DNA of 62,221 nt from an uncultured Clostridia bacterium. Its GTDB lineage: Bacteria > Bacillota > Clostridia > Lachnospirales > CAG-274. Shown in pieces: positions 17,554 to 26,458 of the stretch. Made by a program: the position numbers and the translations under genes. Below the pieces are notes generated by a model, which saw only the letters and a list, made by a program, of their open reading frames with translations, ran no database searches and was not told the DNA's origin. The stretch is taken from assembly GCA_947630725.1 (NCBI GenBank), contig CANRIS010000015.1, forward strand, positions 1 through 62,221, read 5' to 3'. Position 1 is the first letter of the stretch, and the number at the start of each line of letters is the position of its first letter.

Positions 17554-17886
17554 CTATATGGTATCGAATCTTTTTTTATAGTCCTTGCCCCACTGTTCCA
17601 TTGAATCGAGTATGGGGCGCATTGTTTCGCCCAATTCGGACAGTGAATATTCTACTCTCGGCGGCACCTCCGCATAAACGGTTCTTGTGACTATGCCGTC
17701 CGCCTCCATTGAGCGCAGACTGTCGGTAAGCACCTTTTGGCTTATACCTTCAAGAGAACGCTGCAATTCGTTAAAGCGCCAAGGTCGCAGCCTTAAATTT
17801 CTCAGTATCAGCAGCTTCCATTTGCTGCCTATAAGACCAACGGTTATGGCAACGGGACATTCGGGCAATTCTTCTTTTCTGAGCAT
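17554..17886 (-). CDS. HxlR-family transcriptional regulator
   Basis: This 110-residue winged-helix protein has CPVAITVGLIGSKWKLLILRNL (recognition of the HxlR fold), RFNELQRSLEGISQKVLTDSLRSMEADGIV and the wing RVEYSLSELG. The Cys near the N-terminus (ELPECPV) is the residue used for redox or aldehyde sensing in HxlR/YodB/HypR relatives. The start at 17886 has GGGAGGT upstream. It diverges from the peptide-maturase cluster and is probably its regulator, because HxlR genes often control the adjacent redox enzyme genes. Confidence 0.9.
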   Translation of the reverse strand: MLRKEELPECPVAITVGLIGSKWKLLILRNLRLRPWRFNELQRSLEGISQKVLTDSLRSMEADGIVTRTVYAEVPPRVEYSLSELGETMRPILDSMEQWGKDYKKRFDTI

Positions 17887-17945
17887 ATATGTACCTCCCT
17901 GATATTATGAAATATACAAAAATTCAGCGTATTCCGATAGTTTTT

Positions 17946-18118
17946 AAGTATAAGTAAGTATAAGTATATATATGTACATTCCAAATGTTATGCAGCATTC
18001 GGAACCTTGTGTATAAACAAATAATACTATGCGGTTTGATTTTTGTCAACGGTTACCTTTTTGTAATTATATGATAAAAATGTGCGTACTTGTTTTTGGC
18101 TGTAAAAAAAATTATTAT
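17946..18118 (+). promoter_or_regulatory. Divergent promoter region of the peptide cluster
   Basis: Two overlapping copies of AAGTATAAGTA stand at 17946-17966 and may be HxlR sites. A promoter for the precursor gene reads TTGTTT (18090-18095), 17 bases, TATTAT (18113-18118). The expected start near 18125 gives a 5' leader of about 44 bases ending in AAGGAGG (18154-18160). Confidence 0.5.
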
Positions 18119-18168
18119 ATATCACGGAAAGCAAAATTTTCTCTATTACACCCAAGGAGGTATGAAAA

Positions 18169-18369
18169 ATGTCACTTTCAAATTTACACGATTGGAATAA
18201 TAAGAATTTCAGAAAAAGCGCTCCCACGTCGGCCTGCGGTTCGGCCTGCGGCGCATCGGAAAGATCCGAAGAAAAGCCTACGTCCTGCGGCACAGCTTGC
18301 GGCGCATCGGAAAAGTCCGAAGAAAAGCCCACGGCCTGCGGCACAGCTTGCGGTGCAGAAAGCAAATAA
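18169..18369 (+). CDS. Cys-Gly repeat precursor peptide (RiPP, ACGX-like)
   Basis: This 66-residue peptide has a leader of about 20 residues (MSLSNLHDWNNKNFRKSAP) and a core of three repeats of the form T/S-x-CG-x-ACGA, spaced by the near-identical spacers SERSEEKP and SEKSEEKP. It contains six Cys, each followed by Gly. AAGGAGG precedes the ATG by 8 bases. The next gene encodes a radical SAM/SPASM enzyme, which strongly supports a ribosomally made, modified peptide. It resembles what I recall as the ACGX class of radical-SAM peptides; the final product and its activity are unknown. Confidence 0.85.
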   Translation: MSLSNLHDWNNKNFRKSAPTSACGSACGASERSEEKPTSCGTACGASEKSEEKPTACGTACGAESK

Positions 18370-18387
18370 TATTTTCTGACGATCCGA

Positions 18388-18420
18388 TTTCCCGACAATA
18401 ATATTAAAATTGTCGGGAAA
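18388..18420 (+). terminator. Attenuator hairpin between precursor and maturase
   Basis: TTTCCCGACAAT and ATTGTCGGGAAA form a perfect 12-bp stem followed by AATTTTAAAA. Its place just after the precursor stop suggests partial termination or mRNA protection, giving more peptide than enzyme, a common layout in RiPP operons. Confidence 0.7.
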
Positions 18421-18487
18421 ATTTTAAAATAGCGATAATAGCGATAATATCATTCAAAACATATATAAGGTGGGATCTTCTGAGACA

Positions 18488-19519
18488 ATGAAAAAATACT
18501 TTGCCTTTCAATGGCACATTACCGATGAATGCGATCAGCGCTGCAAACACTGTTATATTTTCTCCGAAAACAACAACAAAAAAATTGAATATATGACCTG
18601 CGGACAGATGGAAGATGTTGTCGCAAACTGCGAGGACTTCTGCATTATGTACAACAGAGCGCCATACTTTTATATCACAGGCGGCGATCCCATACTCAAT
18701 CCTGATTTTTGGTATCTTACGGAGCTGCTTAAAAGCAAGGGCATTCCGTTTTCCGTTCTTGGAAATCCGTATCATATTACAGACGAGGTTTGCAGACGGC
18801 TGAAAGAAAACGGCTGCGAAAAATATCAGCTTTCAATAGACGGAACAAGAGAAACGCACGATTGGTTCAGAAAAAAAGGCTCTTTTGACATAACGCTTGA
18901 AAAGATCCCCTGCATAAAAAAATCGGGCATAAAAGCAGTCATAATGACCACCGTATCGGGTACAAATATAGACCAAATACCGGATATTACAGACATTGTT
19001 GTAAAGGCCGAAGCGGATGTATTCGCTTTTGCAAGATACTGTCCCACAAGCGAAGAAAAAGACATAGACATAACTCCTGCGCGTTATCGCAGATTGTTGG
19101 AGATTTGCGACAAAAAATTCAAGGAATGCGAAAAAAATGGGTGCAAAACGTATTTTAACAAAAAGGATCACCTATGGACGCTGTATGAGTATGAGAACGG
19201 AGAATTCAGCATACCCGAAAATGTCGAAAAAGATATGATATACGGCGGCTGCAACTGCGGTAACTGTCACCTGACGATTTTGCCCTCGGGAGATGTTTAT
19301 GCCTGCCGCAGAGTAAATAACAGCAAGGTCGGAAATATATTCGAGGACAGATTGGCAGACATATGGGTAACCGAAACAGAACGCTTCAGAGATTATACAA
19401 AATTCAAAAAATGCAGCAAGTGCGAGCTGTTGGCTTGGTGCCGAGGCTGTCCTGCCGTTGCGTCGGGGGTTTCGGGCGATTTTTATGCAGCCGATCCTCA
19501 ATGTTGGAAGGATGTCTGA
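18488..19519 (+). CDS. Radical SAM/SPASM peptide maturase
   Basis: This 343-residue enzyme has the radical-SAM cluster motif CDQRCKHC at residues 15-22, which holds the SAM-binding [4Fe-4S] cluster, and YFYITGGDPILNPDF as the SAM-binding GGE-like segment. A C-terminal SPASM region is rich in Cys (GGCNCGNCH, VYACRR, CSKCELLAWCRGCP, PQCW) and holds auxiliary clusters. SPASM enzymes cross-link or epimerise peptides. The ATG at 18488 is preferred over the GTG at 18470, which overlaps the ribosome site. It lies just after the Cys-Gly peptide, its likely substrate. Confidence 0.92.
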   Translation: MKKYFAFQWHITDECDQRCKHCYIFSENNNKKIEYMTCGQMEDVVANCEDFCIMYNRAPYFYITGGDPILNPDFWYLTELLKSKGIPFSVLGNPYHITDEVCRRLKENGCEKYQLSIDGTRETHDWFRKKGSFDITLEKIPCIKKSGIKAVIMTTVSGTNIDQIPDITDIVVKAEADVFAFARYCPTSEEKDIDITPARYRRLLEICDKKFKECEKNGCKTYFNKKDHLWTLYEYENGEFSIPENVEKDMIYGGCNCGNCHLTILPSGDVYACRRVNNSKVGNIFEDRLADIWVTETERFRDYTKFKKCSKCELLAWCRGCPAVASGVSGDFYAADPQCWKDV

Positions 19520-19531
19520 AGGAGGTATAAA

Positions 19532-20110
19532 ATGGAGCTTATTGAAATTATAAAAAGACGTCATTCCGTCCGTAAATACACCGACAGACAGATAAGCCGT
19601 ATAAATATGGAAAAAATACTTGAAGCGGGCGCTTATGCGCCGAACGCAGGCGGAGGGCAAAGAAGTATGCTGGTCGGCATAAGAAACAGGGAGCTGACAA
19701 CAAAAATCGGCATAATGAATATGAGGGGATTTGACCGTTCGGGTCTTATCGGCTCTTATGTTTCCGATGAACAGCCAAGCGTCATTGACGACCCTTCCAT
19801 AAAAAACGGCTTTTATGGAGCGCCTTCCGTAATTGTTATTTTTGGGCAAAACAATTTTATGTTCAAAACGGCTGACGCTTTTTGCTGCGCCGAAAATATG
19901 GTCCTGCAGGCAACAGAAGCTGGCATATCATCGTGCATAATATCACGGGGCGAAGAAACATTTTCGGGAGACGATGGCAAGGCTTTGCTCAGAGAATGGA
20001 ATGTACCCGAAAATTATTCGGCAATATGCTTTGTTATACTGGGATATATAAGCGGAGAACAGCCGCAGACAAAGCCGAGAAAACAGGACAGAATAAAAAT
20101 AATAGAATGA
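19532..20110 (+). CDS. Nitroreductase-family flavoprotein
   Basis: This is a 192-residue FMN enzyme of the nitroreductase fold. RRHSVRKYTDRQI carries the FMN-binding Arg residues, AGAYAPNAGGGQRS is the second contact loop, and AENMVLQATEAGISSCIISRGEETF is the conserved helix and loop. The family reduces nitro groups or quinones, and some members oxidise azolines in modified peptides. Being 12 bases after the maturase, it could reduce or oxidise the peptide or supply electrons. Its role here is inferred. Confidence 0.88.
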   Translation: MELIEIIKRRHSVRKYTDRQISRINMEKILEAGAYAPNAGGGQRSMLVGIRNRELTTKIGIMNMRGFDRSGLIGSYVSDEQPSVIDDPSIKNGFYGAPSVIVIFGQNNFMFKTADAFCCAENMVLQATEAGISSCIISRGEETFSGDDGKALLREWNVPENYSAICFVILGYISGEQPQTKPRKQDRIKIIE

Positions 20111-20119
20111 GGGATTTAT

Positions 20120-20734
20120 ATGGATGCAAAAAAATGTTTGCAAAAGCTTAAATATGTGGGCGTTCTGGCATTTGCCACAGTTGACGGATACGGAAATCCT
20201 CAGATACGAAATATAAGCGCCATTCACTACGAGGCGGAATCTATGTATTTTTTCACCGCAAAGGGCAAGGATTTTTGCAGAGAGCTTTTAAATGACGGGC
20301 GTGTTCAGATATTGGGATATACAAAATACAAAGAGATGATACGTCTGTCAGCCAAAGCGGTGCCTGTATGTGACGAAGATCAGCCGAAATACATAAATAT
20401 GATTTTTGAAGAACAGCCGTATCTTTACAACCTGTATCCAAATGACACCCGTATGCTCGGCGGTATCGTATTCAAAATCACAGACGCCGAGATACAATAT
20501 TTCAATCTGGGAGTAAATCCCATATTCAGAGAAACATACACTATCGGAAATAAGAAAGCCATATTTAAAGGATACAACATTACAGATAACTGCATAGGCT
20601 GCGGAAAGTGTGCGGACAACTGTCCCCAGAGCTGCATTGAAAAGGGCAATCCATACAAAATACAACAAAATCACTGTCTGCACTGTGGTATTTGTTTCGG
20701 TCTTTGCCCTGTTAAGGCAATAGAAAAAATATGA
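20120..20734 (+). CDS. FMN split-barrel protein fused to a 2[4Fe-4S] ferredoxin
   Basis: In this 204-residue protein, residues 1-135 are a pyridoxamine-phosphate-oxidase-like FMN barrel (VGVLAFATVDGYGNPQIRNISAI). The C-terminal 60 residues are a bacterial ferredoxin with two cluster motifs, CIGCGKCADNCP and CLHCGICFGLCP. The fusion can pass electrons between flavin and iron-sulfur clusters. It ends the cluster operon and may feed the radical SAM enzyme or the nitroreductase. Such fusions occur in anaerobes outside RiPP clusters too, so the link is contextual. Confidence 0.85.
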   Translation: MDAKKCLQKLKYVGVLAFATVDGYGNPQIRNISAIHYEAESMYFFTAKGKDFCRELLNDGRVQILGYTKYKEMIRLSAKAVPVCDEDQPKYINMIFEEQPYLYNLYPNDTRMLGGIVFKITDAEIQYFNLGVNPIFRETYTIGNKKAIFKGYNITDNCIGCGKCADNCPQSCIEKGNPYKIQQNHCLHCGICFGLCPVKAIEKI

Positions 20735-20744
20735 GAATAAAAAC

Positions 20745-20772
20745 GGGCGCTGATCAGGGACAATCAGCACCC
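20745..20772. terminator. Bidirectional terminator
   Basis: GGGCGCTGAT and ATCAGCACCC pair with one mismatch between the convergent ferredoxin-fusion and hydrolase genes. Confidence 0.7.
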
Positions 20773-20782
20773 AATATATATT

Positions 20783-21781
20783 TTACTTCAGATATTCTGT
20801 AAAGAAGCGCTCTAACTTATCAAACGGAATGGCATCCTTTCCGCCGCCGTCATACAAATCTGTGTGAACAGCGTCCGGAATGATCAACAGTTCTTTGTTA
20901 TCCGTGTACTTGCTGTCCTTTGTCATAGCTGCGTATGCGTCCTTGGAAAAGTAGCAGGAATGAGCCTTCTCCCCATGCATGATAAGCACGGCGCTTCTGA
21001 TCTCATTGCTGTACTTAAGGATCGGCTGATTCATAAAAGATTCGCAGCCGATCACGTTCCAGCCGCCATTGGAATTGAGACTGCGGGGATGGTATCCTCG
21101 TTCGGTCTTGTAGTAGTTATAATAATCCTTTACGAAAAACGGTGCATCATTCGGCAGCGGATCAACTACGCCGCCGCCGAGAGCATAGTCTCCCGCTTTC
21201 AAATCCGCAAGCCGCTGAGCGCACATAGCCGCCTTTTTTTGATACCTGACTTCTTCGCTGTCCTCGGCATCAAAGTAGCCGTTGGCGCCTACTCTTGTCA
21301 TATCGTACATGGTGGACGCCACGACAGCTTTTATTCTCGTGTCCAGCGCAGCCGTATTCAGCGCCATGCCGCCCCAGCCGCAAATACCGATGATGCCGAT
21401 TCGGTCGGGATCGACCTTGTCATGAAGTGACAGAAAATCCACCGCCGCCATAAAATCCTCGGTATTGATGTCGGGGGATGCCATATAGCGGACATTTCCT
21501 CCACTCTCGCCGGTAAAAGAGGGGTCAAATGCAATCGTCAGAAATCCGCGCTCCGCCATTGTCTGTGCATACAGTCCCGCCGCCTGCTCCTTGACTGCGC
21601 CGAACGGCCCGCAAACGGCAATGGCAGGAAGCTTTCCCGCCTCATTTTTCGGCGCATACAGATCTGCCGCCAGCGTGATGCCGTAACGATTCACAAAGGT
21701 CACCTTGCTGTGATCGACCTTTTCGCTTTTTGGAAAGGTTTTATCCCATTCCATTGTTAATTTCAGTTCTTCTTTTTTCAT
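20783..21781 (-). CDS. Alpha/beta hydrolase (dienelactone hydrolase-like)
   Basis: This 332-residue soluble hydrolase has RYGITLAADLYAP at the start of the fold, GFLTIAFDPSFTGESGG, the nucleophile elbow GICGWGG (Cys in place of Ser between the glycines, as in dienelactone hydrolases), and a C-terminal IPDAVHTDLYDGG with the catalytic His. The substrate is unknown. A LysR gene diverges from the operon and probably regulates it. This unit resembles hydrolase/LysR pairs common in gut Clostridia. Confidence 0.8.
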   Translation of the reverse strand: MKKEELKLTMEWDKTFPKSEKVDHSKVTFVNRYGITLAADLYAPKNEAGKLPAIAVCGPFGAVKEQAAGLYAQTMAERGFLTIAFDPSFTGESGGNVRYMASPDINTEDFMAAVDFLSLHDKVDPDRIGIIGICGWGGMALNTAALDTRIKAVVASTMYDMTRVGANGYFDAEDSEEVRYQKKAAMCAQRLADLKAGDYALGGGVVDPLPNDAPFFVKDYYNYYKTERGYHPRSLNSNGGWNVIGCESFMNQPILKYSNEIRSAVLIMHGEKAHSCYFSKDAYAAMTKDSKYTDNKELLIIPDAVHTDLYDGGGKDAIPFDKLERFFTEYLK

Positions 21782-21802
21782 GATACTCTTACCGTCCTTT
21801 CA

Positions 21803-22030
21803 TTATTTCACTGAAAATTTTTCGGTCTGCCTTATCAGGTAATCCATACGATCAACCCGCTTCTGGCTTTCGTGCATTTGTTCCATCAGGGCGCAGCGAC
21901 ATTGCCTGAGAAACTTTGTCAACTCGTTAAAGCTGCCTGCTTTCAAAAAGCATACGGCTCTTTTGATTTCTTCTTTCGTACATCCTGCATCAGCCATTCC
22001 CGTGAGCAGATCATCAGTTTGTTCGCTCAT
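21803..22030 (-). CDS. Small helical protein co-transcribed with the hydrolase
   Basis: This 75-residue, mostly helical protein (CTKEEIKRAVCFLKAGSFNELTKF, then LRQCRCALMEQMHESQKRVDRMDYLI) resembles the C-terminal effector-helix region of MerR proteins but has no DNA-binding head. It lies 21 bases upstream of the hydrolase gene on the same strand and opposite the lysR gene. Its function is not known. Confidence 0.6.
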   Translation of the reverse strand: MSEQTDDLLTGMADAGCTKEEIKRAVCFLKAGSFNELTKFLRQCRCALMEQMHESQKRVDRMDYLIRQTEKFSVK

Positions 22031-22081
22031 TGACTCATCCTTTCCGCGTCCTGCTTTTTCTGATATTTACAGTATAGCACA

Positions 22082-22149
22082 TTGACATTTTCCCCGCTAA
22101 TGGTTATAATGAATATCGTGATATTCGTTTTTAGAATATCATGATATTG
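22082..22149 (+). promoter_or_regulatory. lysR promoter with two palindromic operators
   Basis: TTGACA (22082-22087), 17 bases, TATAAT (22105-22110) is a consensus sigma-A promoter for the LysR gene. Two palindromes lie over the start site and leader: GAATATCGTGATATTC (22111-22126) and GAATATCATGATATTG (22134-22149), 23 bases centre to centre. They are probable LysR sites that repress lysR and act on the divergent hydrolase unit. Confidence 0.7.
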
Positions 22150-22165
22150 AACGGAGGGCAATAAT

Positions 22166-23050
22166 ATGGAAATTCGTACTTTAAGATATTTTCTTGCCAT
22201 TGCAAGAGAAGAAAACATAACCAAAGCCGCAGAGATCCTGCACGTTACCCAGCCCACTCTTTCCAAGGCACTGCGGGCATTAGAGGACGAACTCGGCAAA
22301 AAGTTGTTTACACGGCACAGCTTCAGCATTTCGCTGACCGAGGAGGGGATCCTTCTCAGAAAGCGGGCAGAGGATCTAATTTCGATGGCGGATAAAATCA
22401 TCGGTGAATTTGTGTCGTTGGACGATATAACCGGCGGAGATATTTATTTTGGGCTGGCTGAGTCATATCAAATTCGTTACCTTGCGCAAGAGATCAAGCG
22501 TTTCAAAGAGATTTACCCCGATCTGCGCTATCACATAAGCAGCGGTGATACGGAACAGGTCACGGAAAAGCTGGACAAGGGTATTCTTGACTTTGCCGTA
22601 CTTGCGGAGGAGCCGGATACCGCAAAGTATAATTATCTATGTTTCCCCGATGCAGACGTATGGGGGCTTGTGCTGCCGAATGATTGTCGGCTTGCAAAGA
22701 AAGAATATATATGCGTTGATGATCTTGTCGGTTTACCCTTATTTTGTTCCGAACAGGGTTGGAAAAATGACATTTCCCATTGGTGCGGGGAGCGAATCGA
22801 TGAATTACATCTTGAAGGTTCGTTCCGTCTCTCCTATAACGGCTCTCTTTTTGTACATGAGGGACTTGGATTTCTGTTGACATTTGACCACCTCATAAAC
22901 ACAAGCCCAACAAGCGGTCTCACGTTTCGTCCGTTAGCGCCCTCACTGAAAGCAAAAATTTATCTGATATGGAAAAAGTATCAGGTTTTTACTCCGATTG
23001 CGGAGAAGTTTTTAGATGAGGCGAAAAAGCATTTTTCAAACACTGTATAA
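22166..23050 (+). CDS. LysR-family transcriptional regulator
   Basis: This 294-residue protein has the N-terminal winged HTH MEIRTLRYFLAIAREENITKAAEILHVTQPTLSKALRALEDELGKKLF, followed by a periplasmic-binding-like effector domain (about 90-290). The start at 22166 has GGAGGG upstream. It is divergent from the hydrolase operon and probably activates it with an unknown coinducer. Confidence 0.92.
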   Translation: MEIRTLRYFLAIAREENITKAAEILHVTQPTLSKALRALEDELGKKLFTRHSFSISLTEEGILLRKRAEDLISMADKIIGEFVSLDDITGGDIYFGLAESYQIRYLAQEIKRFKEIYPDLRYHISSGDTEQVTEKLDKGILDFAVLAEEPDTAKYNYLCFPDADVWGLVLPNDCRLAKKEYICVDDLVGLPLFCSEQGWKNDISHWCGERIDELHLEGSFRLSYNGSLFVHEGLGFLLTFDHLINTSPTSGLTFRPLAPSLKAKIYLIWKKYQVFTPIAEKFLDEAKKHFSNTV

Positions 23051-23052
23051 AA

Positions 23053-23090
23053 ATCTCTGCCGATATGTCAGAAGCATTTTCGGCAGAGAT
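23053..23090. terminator. Bidirectional terminator
   Basis: ATCTCTGCCGA pairs with TCGGCAGAGAT between the convergent lysR and the 1039-residue orphan gene. Confidence 0.8.
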
Positions 23091-23106
23091 CCGATTTTAT
23101 TTGGTT

Positions 23107-26100
23107 TTATTTGGTTTTGGAATTTTCCGGAGGTTTGACGGTGGGGGAAGACTGTGGCTGAGTCTGCTGAAGGTCCGTTGACGGAGCAATGCTGTTCAGA
23201 TTCACCTGTTTTACATATTTTGTGGGATCTACGTATTTTATGGAGCTTGCTGCGGACGTTGCAAGCTCGGTTATTTTTGCCCAACGTTTCTGATTATCGG
23301 TATCCAATTTGTATCTTTCCATATCTTTCAGATATTGGTTGTACTCTTTTTCGTTCTGCGCAACGGACTCATCCGAATAAAATCTTCTTTTGATAGGGCC
23401 ATATTTTTTTACAGCGGCAGGCTCTCTGTATATCTGTTCATCGGTATGTGTGAATGCGTGGAAGGTAGTCTCGTCCTCCGCCTTGAACATTACATAATTT
23501 TTGTCATTGCCTACCAGAAGCGTCCGCACCATCATAGTGTGTATCTTTCTGCCCATATCGGCATAGTCCTTTTCGGTGGCATCCTCGCCTATATTGAAAT
23601 ATGTCCTCGAAGGAACGCCGTTTATAAATATTCTGTCGGCCGCCCGCATACAATATGAGCCATAATTTATTTTAACATTGTCGCCAAGTCTGTCTATGCC
23701 AAGTCCCGACAGCCTTTCAAGCACATCTATGCCGTCCTTGCAGCCATCGGTAAGCCCGAATGACATATTGGGTCTTTTGTTTTTGTCGCCAATCTCTTCA
23801 TACAGACTGTCTGCATATCTGCGGCGGGCTTCTTCTCTTTTTTTGGCCTCTTCAGCCTCCATACGCTCAATTTCCTTCCTCTGAGCCTCGGCCTCCTCAG
23901 CCTGCCTGCGCAGCCGTCTTTCTCTTTCCTCGGCTCTTGCGGCCTCCTCGGCTTTGTTTCTTTCCTCTCTTTCCTTCATAACGGTTTCGGCGCTTTTAAG
24001 CTTGTTATTCTTTATGGCGTCCGTCAGATCGCTGACATTTTTGAGTATTTCTGCATTTTTCTCGGCGTTCATCTCAAAACCGAGATCCAATGCGCCCCGT
24101 ACGATTACCTTCGGAGGCGTTTTTTCGGGATCCTTAAGGCACTCTTCGGGTATATAGGATACAACATTTTTGTCGTCCTGAAGAGCCCTGCTTATACACG
24201 CCATAACATCACGCCATTTTTTGTTTATGTTCTTTATGTCCCCCGCAAGGCCGACTGCGCTTTCTCCGTTTATGTATATACTTTTTAAGTCCTCCGTCAG
24301 AAATTCGTTAAGATGTTGTTTTGTCTTGGAATTTCTTGTTTTGATATGCAGCTCTCTGCCTGTGATTTGTTTGTAGAGTTGACTGAGGTCTGAATTTCTG
24401 TCCGAAACGGCTATGATATTATCCTCCGCAGCAAATTTTTGTTTTTGAGAGGCAACGGCTTTCGGCTCTTCAAGCTTAATATATCCGGGATTTTCAGAAG
24501 GCTCATAAGCCATTCTTCTTATTCTGAATTTTACATTTTCGCCGGGGGTAATTTCAATGGGAACTTTGTTTTTGTGAGCGTCTCTTATGATTTTTTCGGC
24601 CTCGGCTATTTTGTTGTCTGCGTTTTTCGTCAGCTCTTCCAAGCCTTTTCCGCCAATTCTGATTCTTTTTGTCTCGTTTTCAAACTCCGAACTGCTTCTG
24701 ATGTCCGTGCCAAGCATATCGTTGAGAAATTCTCTGTCGGAGCTTCCCGGAAGCTGCATTATTATTTTTTCTCTTTTGCCTCCGTTTATGATCGTCAGAT
24801 TATGCTCCTCGTCCTTGTCCGTCATAATAAGCTCTCTGAACTTTTTTTGCGCATTTACAATATTCATCCCTTTGGGAAAGCTTCTTTCTGTACTTTTGCC
24901 GTCTATTTCCATATGACGAAGCAGTTTCAGGAGATCTGCCGTATCATAGTTTACTGTGCCGAAAAGACTGTTGAAATATATTTTCGCATCCTTTTTTTCG
25001 GCGCTTGAGCTTTTCTTTGTAAATGCGTTGGGATCATTGTTGAACACGCGTATATTCGATTCGTTATAGGTCTGAACCTCGGTGGTTATTACAGACCTTC
25101 CCTCGCTGAAGGCCTTCTTTATAATAGCCGATGCCTCGCCGATCTCCTTTCCCGCAAGGCTTTCGCCGTCTATGTTTATATTGCCGAGAGCCTTTTTCAG
25201 ACCGTCCTCGCTTCTGTGGGAGGTGCCTGCCAAGGTATTGATAAACGTAAAGTCTCCCACGTTCATAAGATACGGATCCAATATGTCCGAATCCTTTAAA
25301 AAGTCGCTGCTTTTTCCTGCCGCAACGCCTTTGTCGTCGGCATTGAATGTAACTTCATAATTTTCGCTTTCCTTATCGGGGTCTATATGGAACAGATCGC
25401 AAAATTCCGCCGACAGCTCCTTTGTTTTATATCTTTTTGCTTTTTCGGTATTGTATTTTCCGAACTTGTCGGCATAGTTGCCTATAGCGGCGGCGCTTTT
25501 TTCCGAAAGACCGTCACCGTTGTTTTTTGCGGCCTCAACAAAGCCGTCGGCAACAAGCGCCATATCCCTGTGTATACGGGTATAATCGGCTGCCTTGTTG
25601 AAATTTTCCTTATCCTTTACGCCGAGATTCTGCCAGAAGCTGTTCATAAGGTTTTCGTTGAAATGAACCTCCGAAGGGTCTCTGTTGTATTCCTCGGGCG
25701 AGAAAAACAGGGTTGAAAGACTGTCCGCAATAAAGCCGTTTATTTTTGAATTTTGTATATATTCCCTGAACTCCCTGTCGTCCATTTTTTTGGATATATC
25801 GGGCATTTCTACGGAATATTCTCCCATGCTTTTTGCAATATCTATAAGCGCGTTGACCTTTCTTGTGTTATTTCCGCCTGTGAATATTTCAAAAAACTCC
25901 CGTATGGCTCCGGTACGATTGTCAACCTTGCTGCCCTGTTTCTGAAATTCTGCCAGGCTTGACCTTCCTCCCACAGGAGCAAAAATATTTTCATTATCCA
26001 TTTTTCTGTATTTAAGCCAGCCTGCCAAAAGCCCCAATACCTTTTCTTTGTCCTTGTCCGAATCCGCCGCAAAGCCGAACCGCTTGCCCGATATGCCGTA

Positions 26101-26226
26101 TCTGCCTAAATTTACGGCGTTGTCAAGCGCCATATAGAGATTGTTCTGCCTTTTCTGCCAATCCGCCTCAAATCCTGCCGCAAAATCCCGCGTCTTTTCG
26201 TTATCTATGTTTATGTTATATGCCAT
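23107..26226 (-). CDS. Large orphan protein, 1039 residues, coiled-coil rich
   Basis: I do not recognise this protein. It has no signal peptide or transmembrane helix, so it should be cytoplasmic. Residues 1-650 are mixed helical with repeated Lys/Glu-rich segments. Residues about 750-830 form a highly charged coiled coil (EEAARAEERERRLRRQAEEA). A compact domain follows with GLTDGCKDGIDVLERLSG and GSYCMRAADRIFINGVPSR, and the tail is Pro/Gln-rich. ATG at 26226 is preferred because AAAGGAG precedes it. It stands alone between two terminators. It could be structural or an effector, but nothing in the sequence decides. Confidence 0.75.
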   Translation of the reverse strand: MAYNINIDNEKTRDFAAGFEADWQKRQNNLYMALDNAVNLGRYGISGKRFGFAADSDKDKEKVLGLLAGWLKYRKMDNENIFAPVGGRSSLAEFQKQGSKVDNRTGAIREFFEIFTGGNNTRKVNALIDIAKSMGEYSVEMPDISKKMDDREFREYIQNSKINGFIADSLSTLFFSPEEYNRDPSEVHFNENLMNSFWQNLGVKDKENFNKAADYTRIHRDMALVADGFVEAAKNNGDGLSEKSAAAIGNYADKFGKYNTEKAKRYKTKELSAEFCDLFHIDPDKESENYEVTFNADDKGVAAGKSSDFLKDSDILDPYLMNVGDFTFINTLAGTSHRSEDGLKKALGNINIDGESLAGKEIGEASAIIKKAFSEGRSVITTEVQTYNESNIRVFNNDPNAFTKKSSSAEKKDAKIYFNSLFGTVNYDTADLLKLLRHMEIDGKSTERSFPKGMNIVNAQKKFRELIMTDKDEEHNLTIINGGKREKIIMQLPGSSDREFLNDMLGTDIRSSSEFENETKRIRIGGKGLEELTKNADNKIAEAEKIIRDAHKNKVPIEITPGENVKFRIRRMAYEPSENPGYIKLEEPKAVASQKQKFAAEDNIIAVSDRNSDLSQLYKQITGRELHIKTRNSKTKQHLNEFLTEDLKSIYINGESAVGLAGDIKNINKKWRDVMACISRALQDDKNVVSYIPEECLKDPEKTPPKVIVRGALDLGFEMNAEKNAEILKNVSDLTDAIKNNKLKSAETVMKEREERNKAEEAARAEERERRLRRQAEEAEAQRKEIERMEAEEAKKREEARRRYADSLYEEIGDKNKRPNMSFGLTDGCKDGIDVLERLSGLGIDRLGDNVKINYGSYCMRAADRIFINGVPSRTYFNIGEDATEKDYADMGRKIHTMMVRTLLVGNDKNYVMFKAEDETTFHAFTHTDEQIYREPAAVKKYGPIKRRFYSDESVAQNEKEYNQYLKDMERYKLDTDNQKRWAKITELATSAASSIKYVDPTKYVKQVNLNSIAPSTDLQQTQPQSSPTVKPPENSKTK

Positions 26227-26458
26227 TATACCAACTCCTTTCGGCGCAGCGTCATTTGCACGATAAACAGCTTTTTTCGGTCTCAAAAAAACAACTCGCC
26301 CTGTCTGTACGTTATTATATCACCTATTTTATAATATCATATTTGAATTGACCAAAAAACTGTTGTTTATGCTGTCAAATCCACAGTTTGAGACACCGAA
26401 AGCAAATAGTTTTTTACCTCATAAAAAAATATATGTTTTTTCACCGTACCGCGCAAAA

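Noticed and set aside
18220..18369. DNA repeats that could suggest a CRISPR-like array
   Set aside because: The repeats follow the codons of the peptide core, are only three in number and have no cas genes nearby.
18027..18398. Open frame of 123 codons opposite the repeat peptide
   Set aside because: It is the mirror of the Cys-Gly repeats, has no ribosome site and runs across the promoter; the plus-strand peptide with AAGGAGG and a maturase next to it explains the region.
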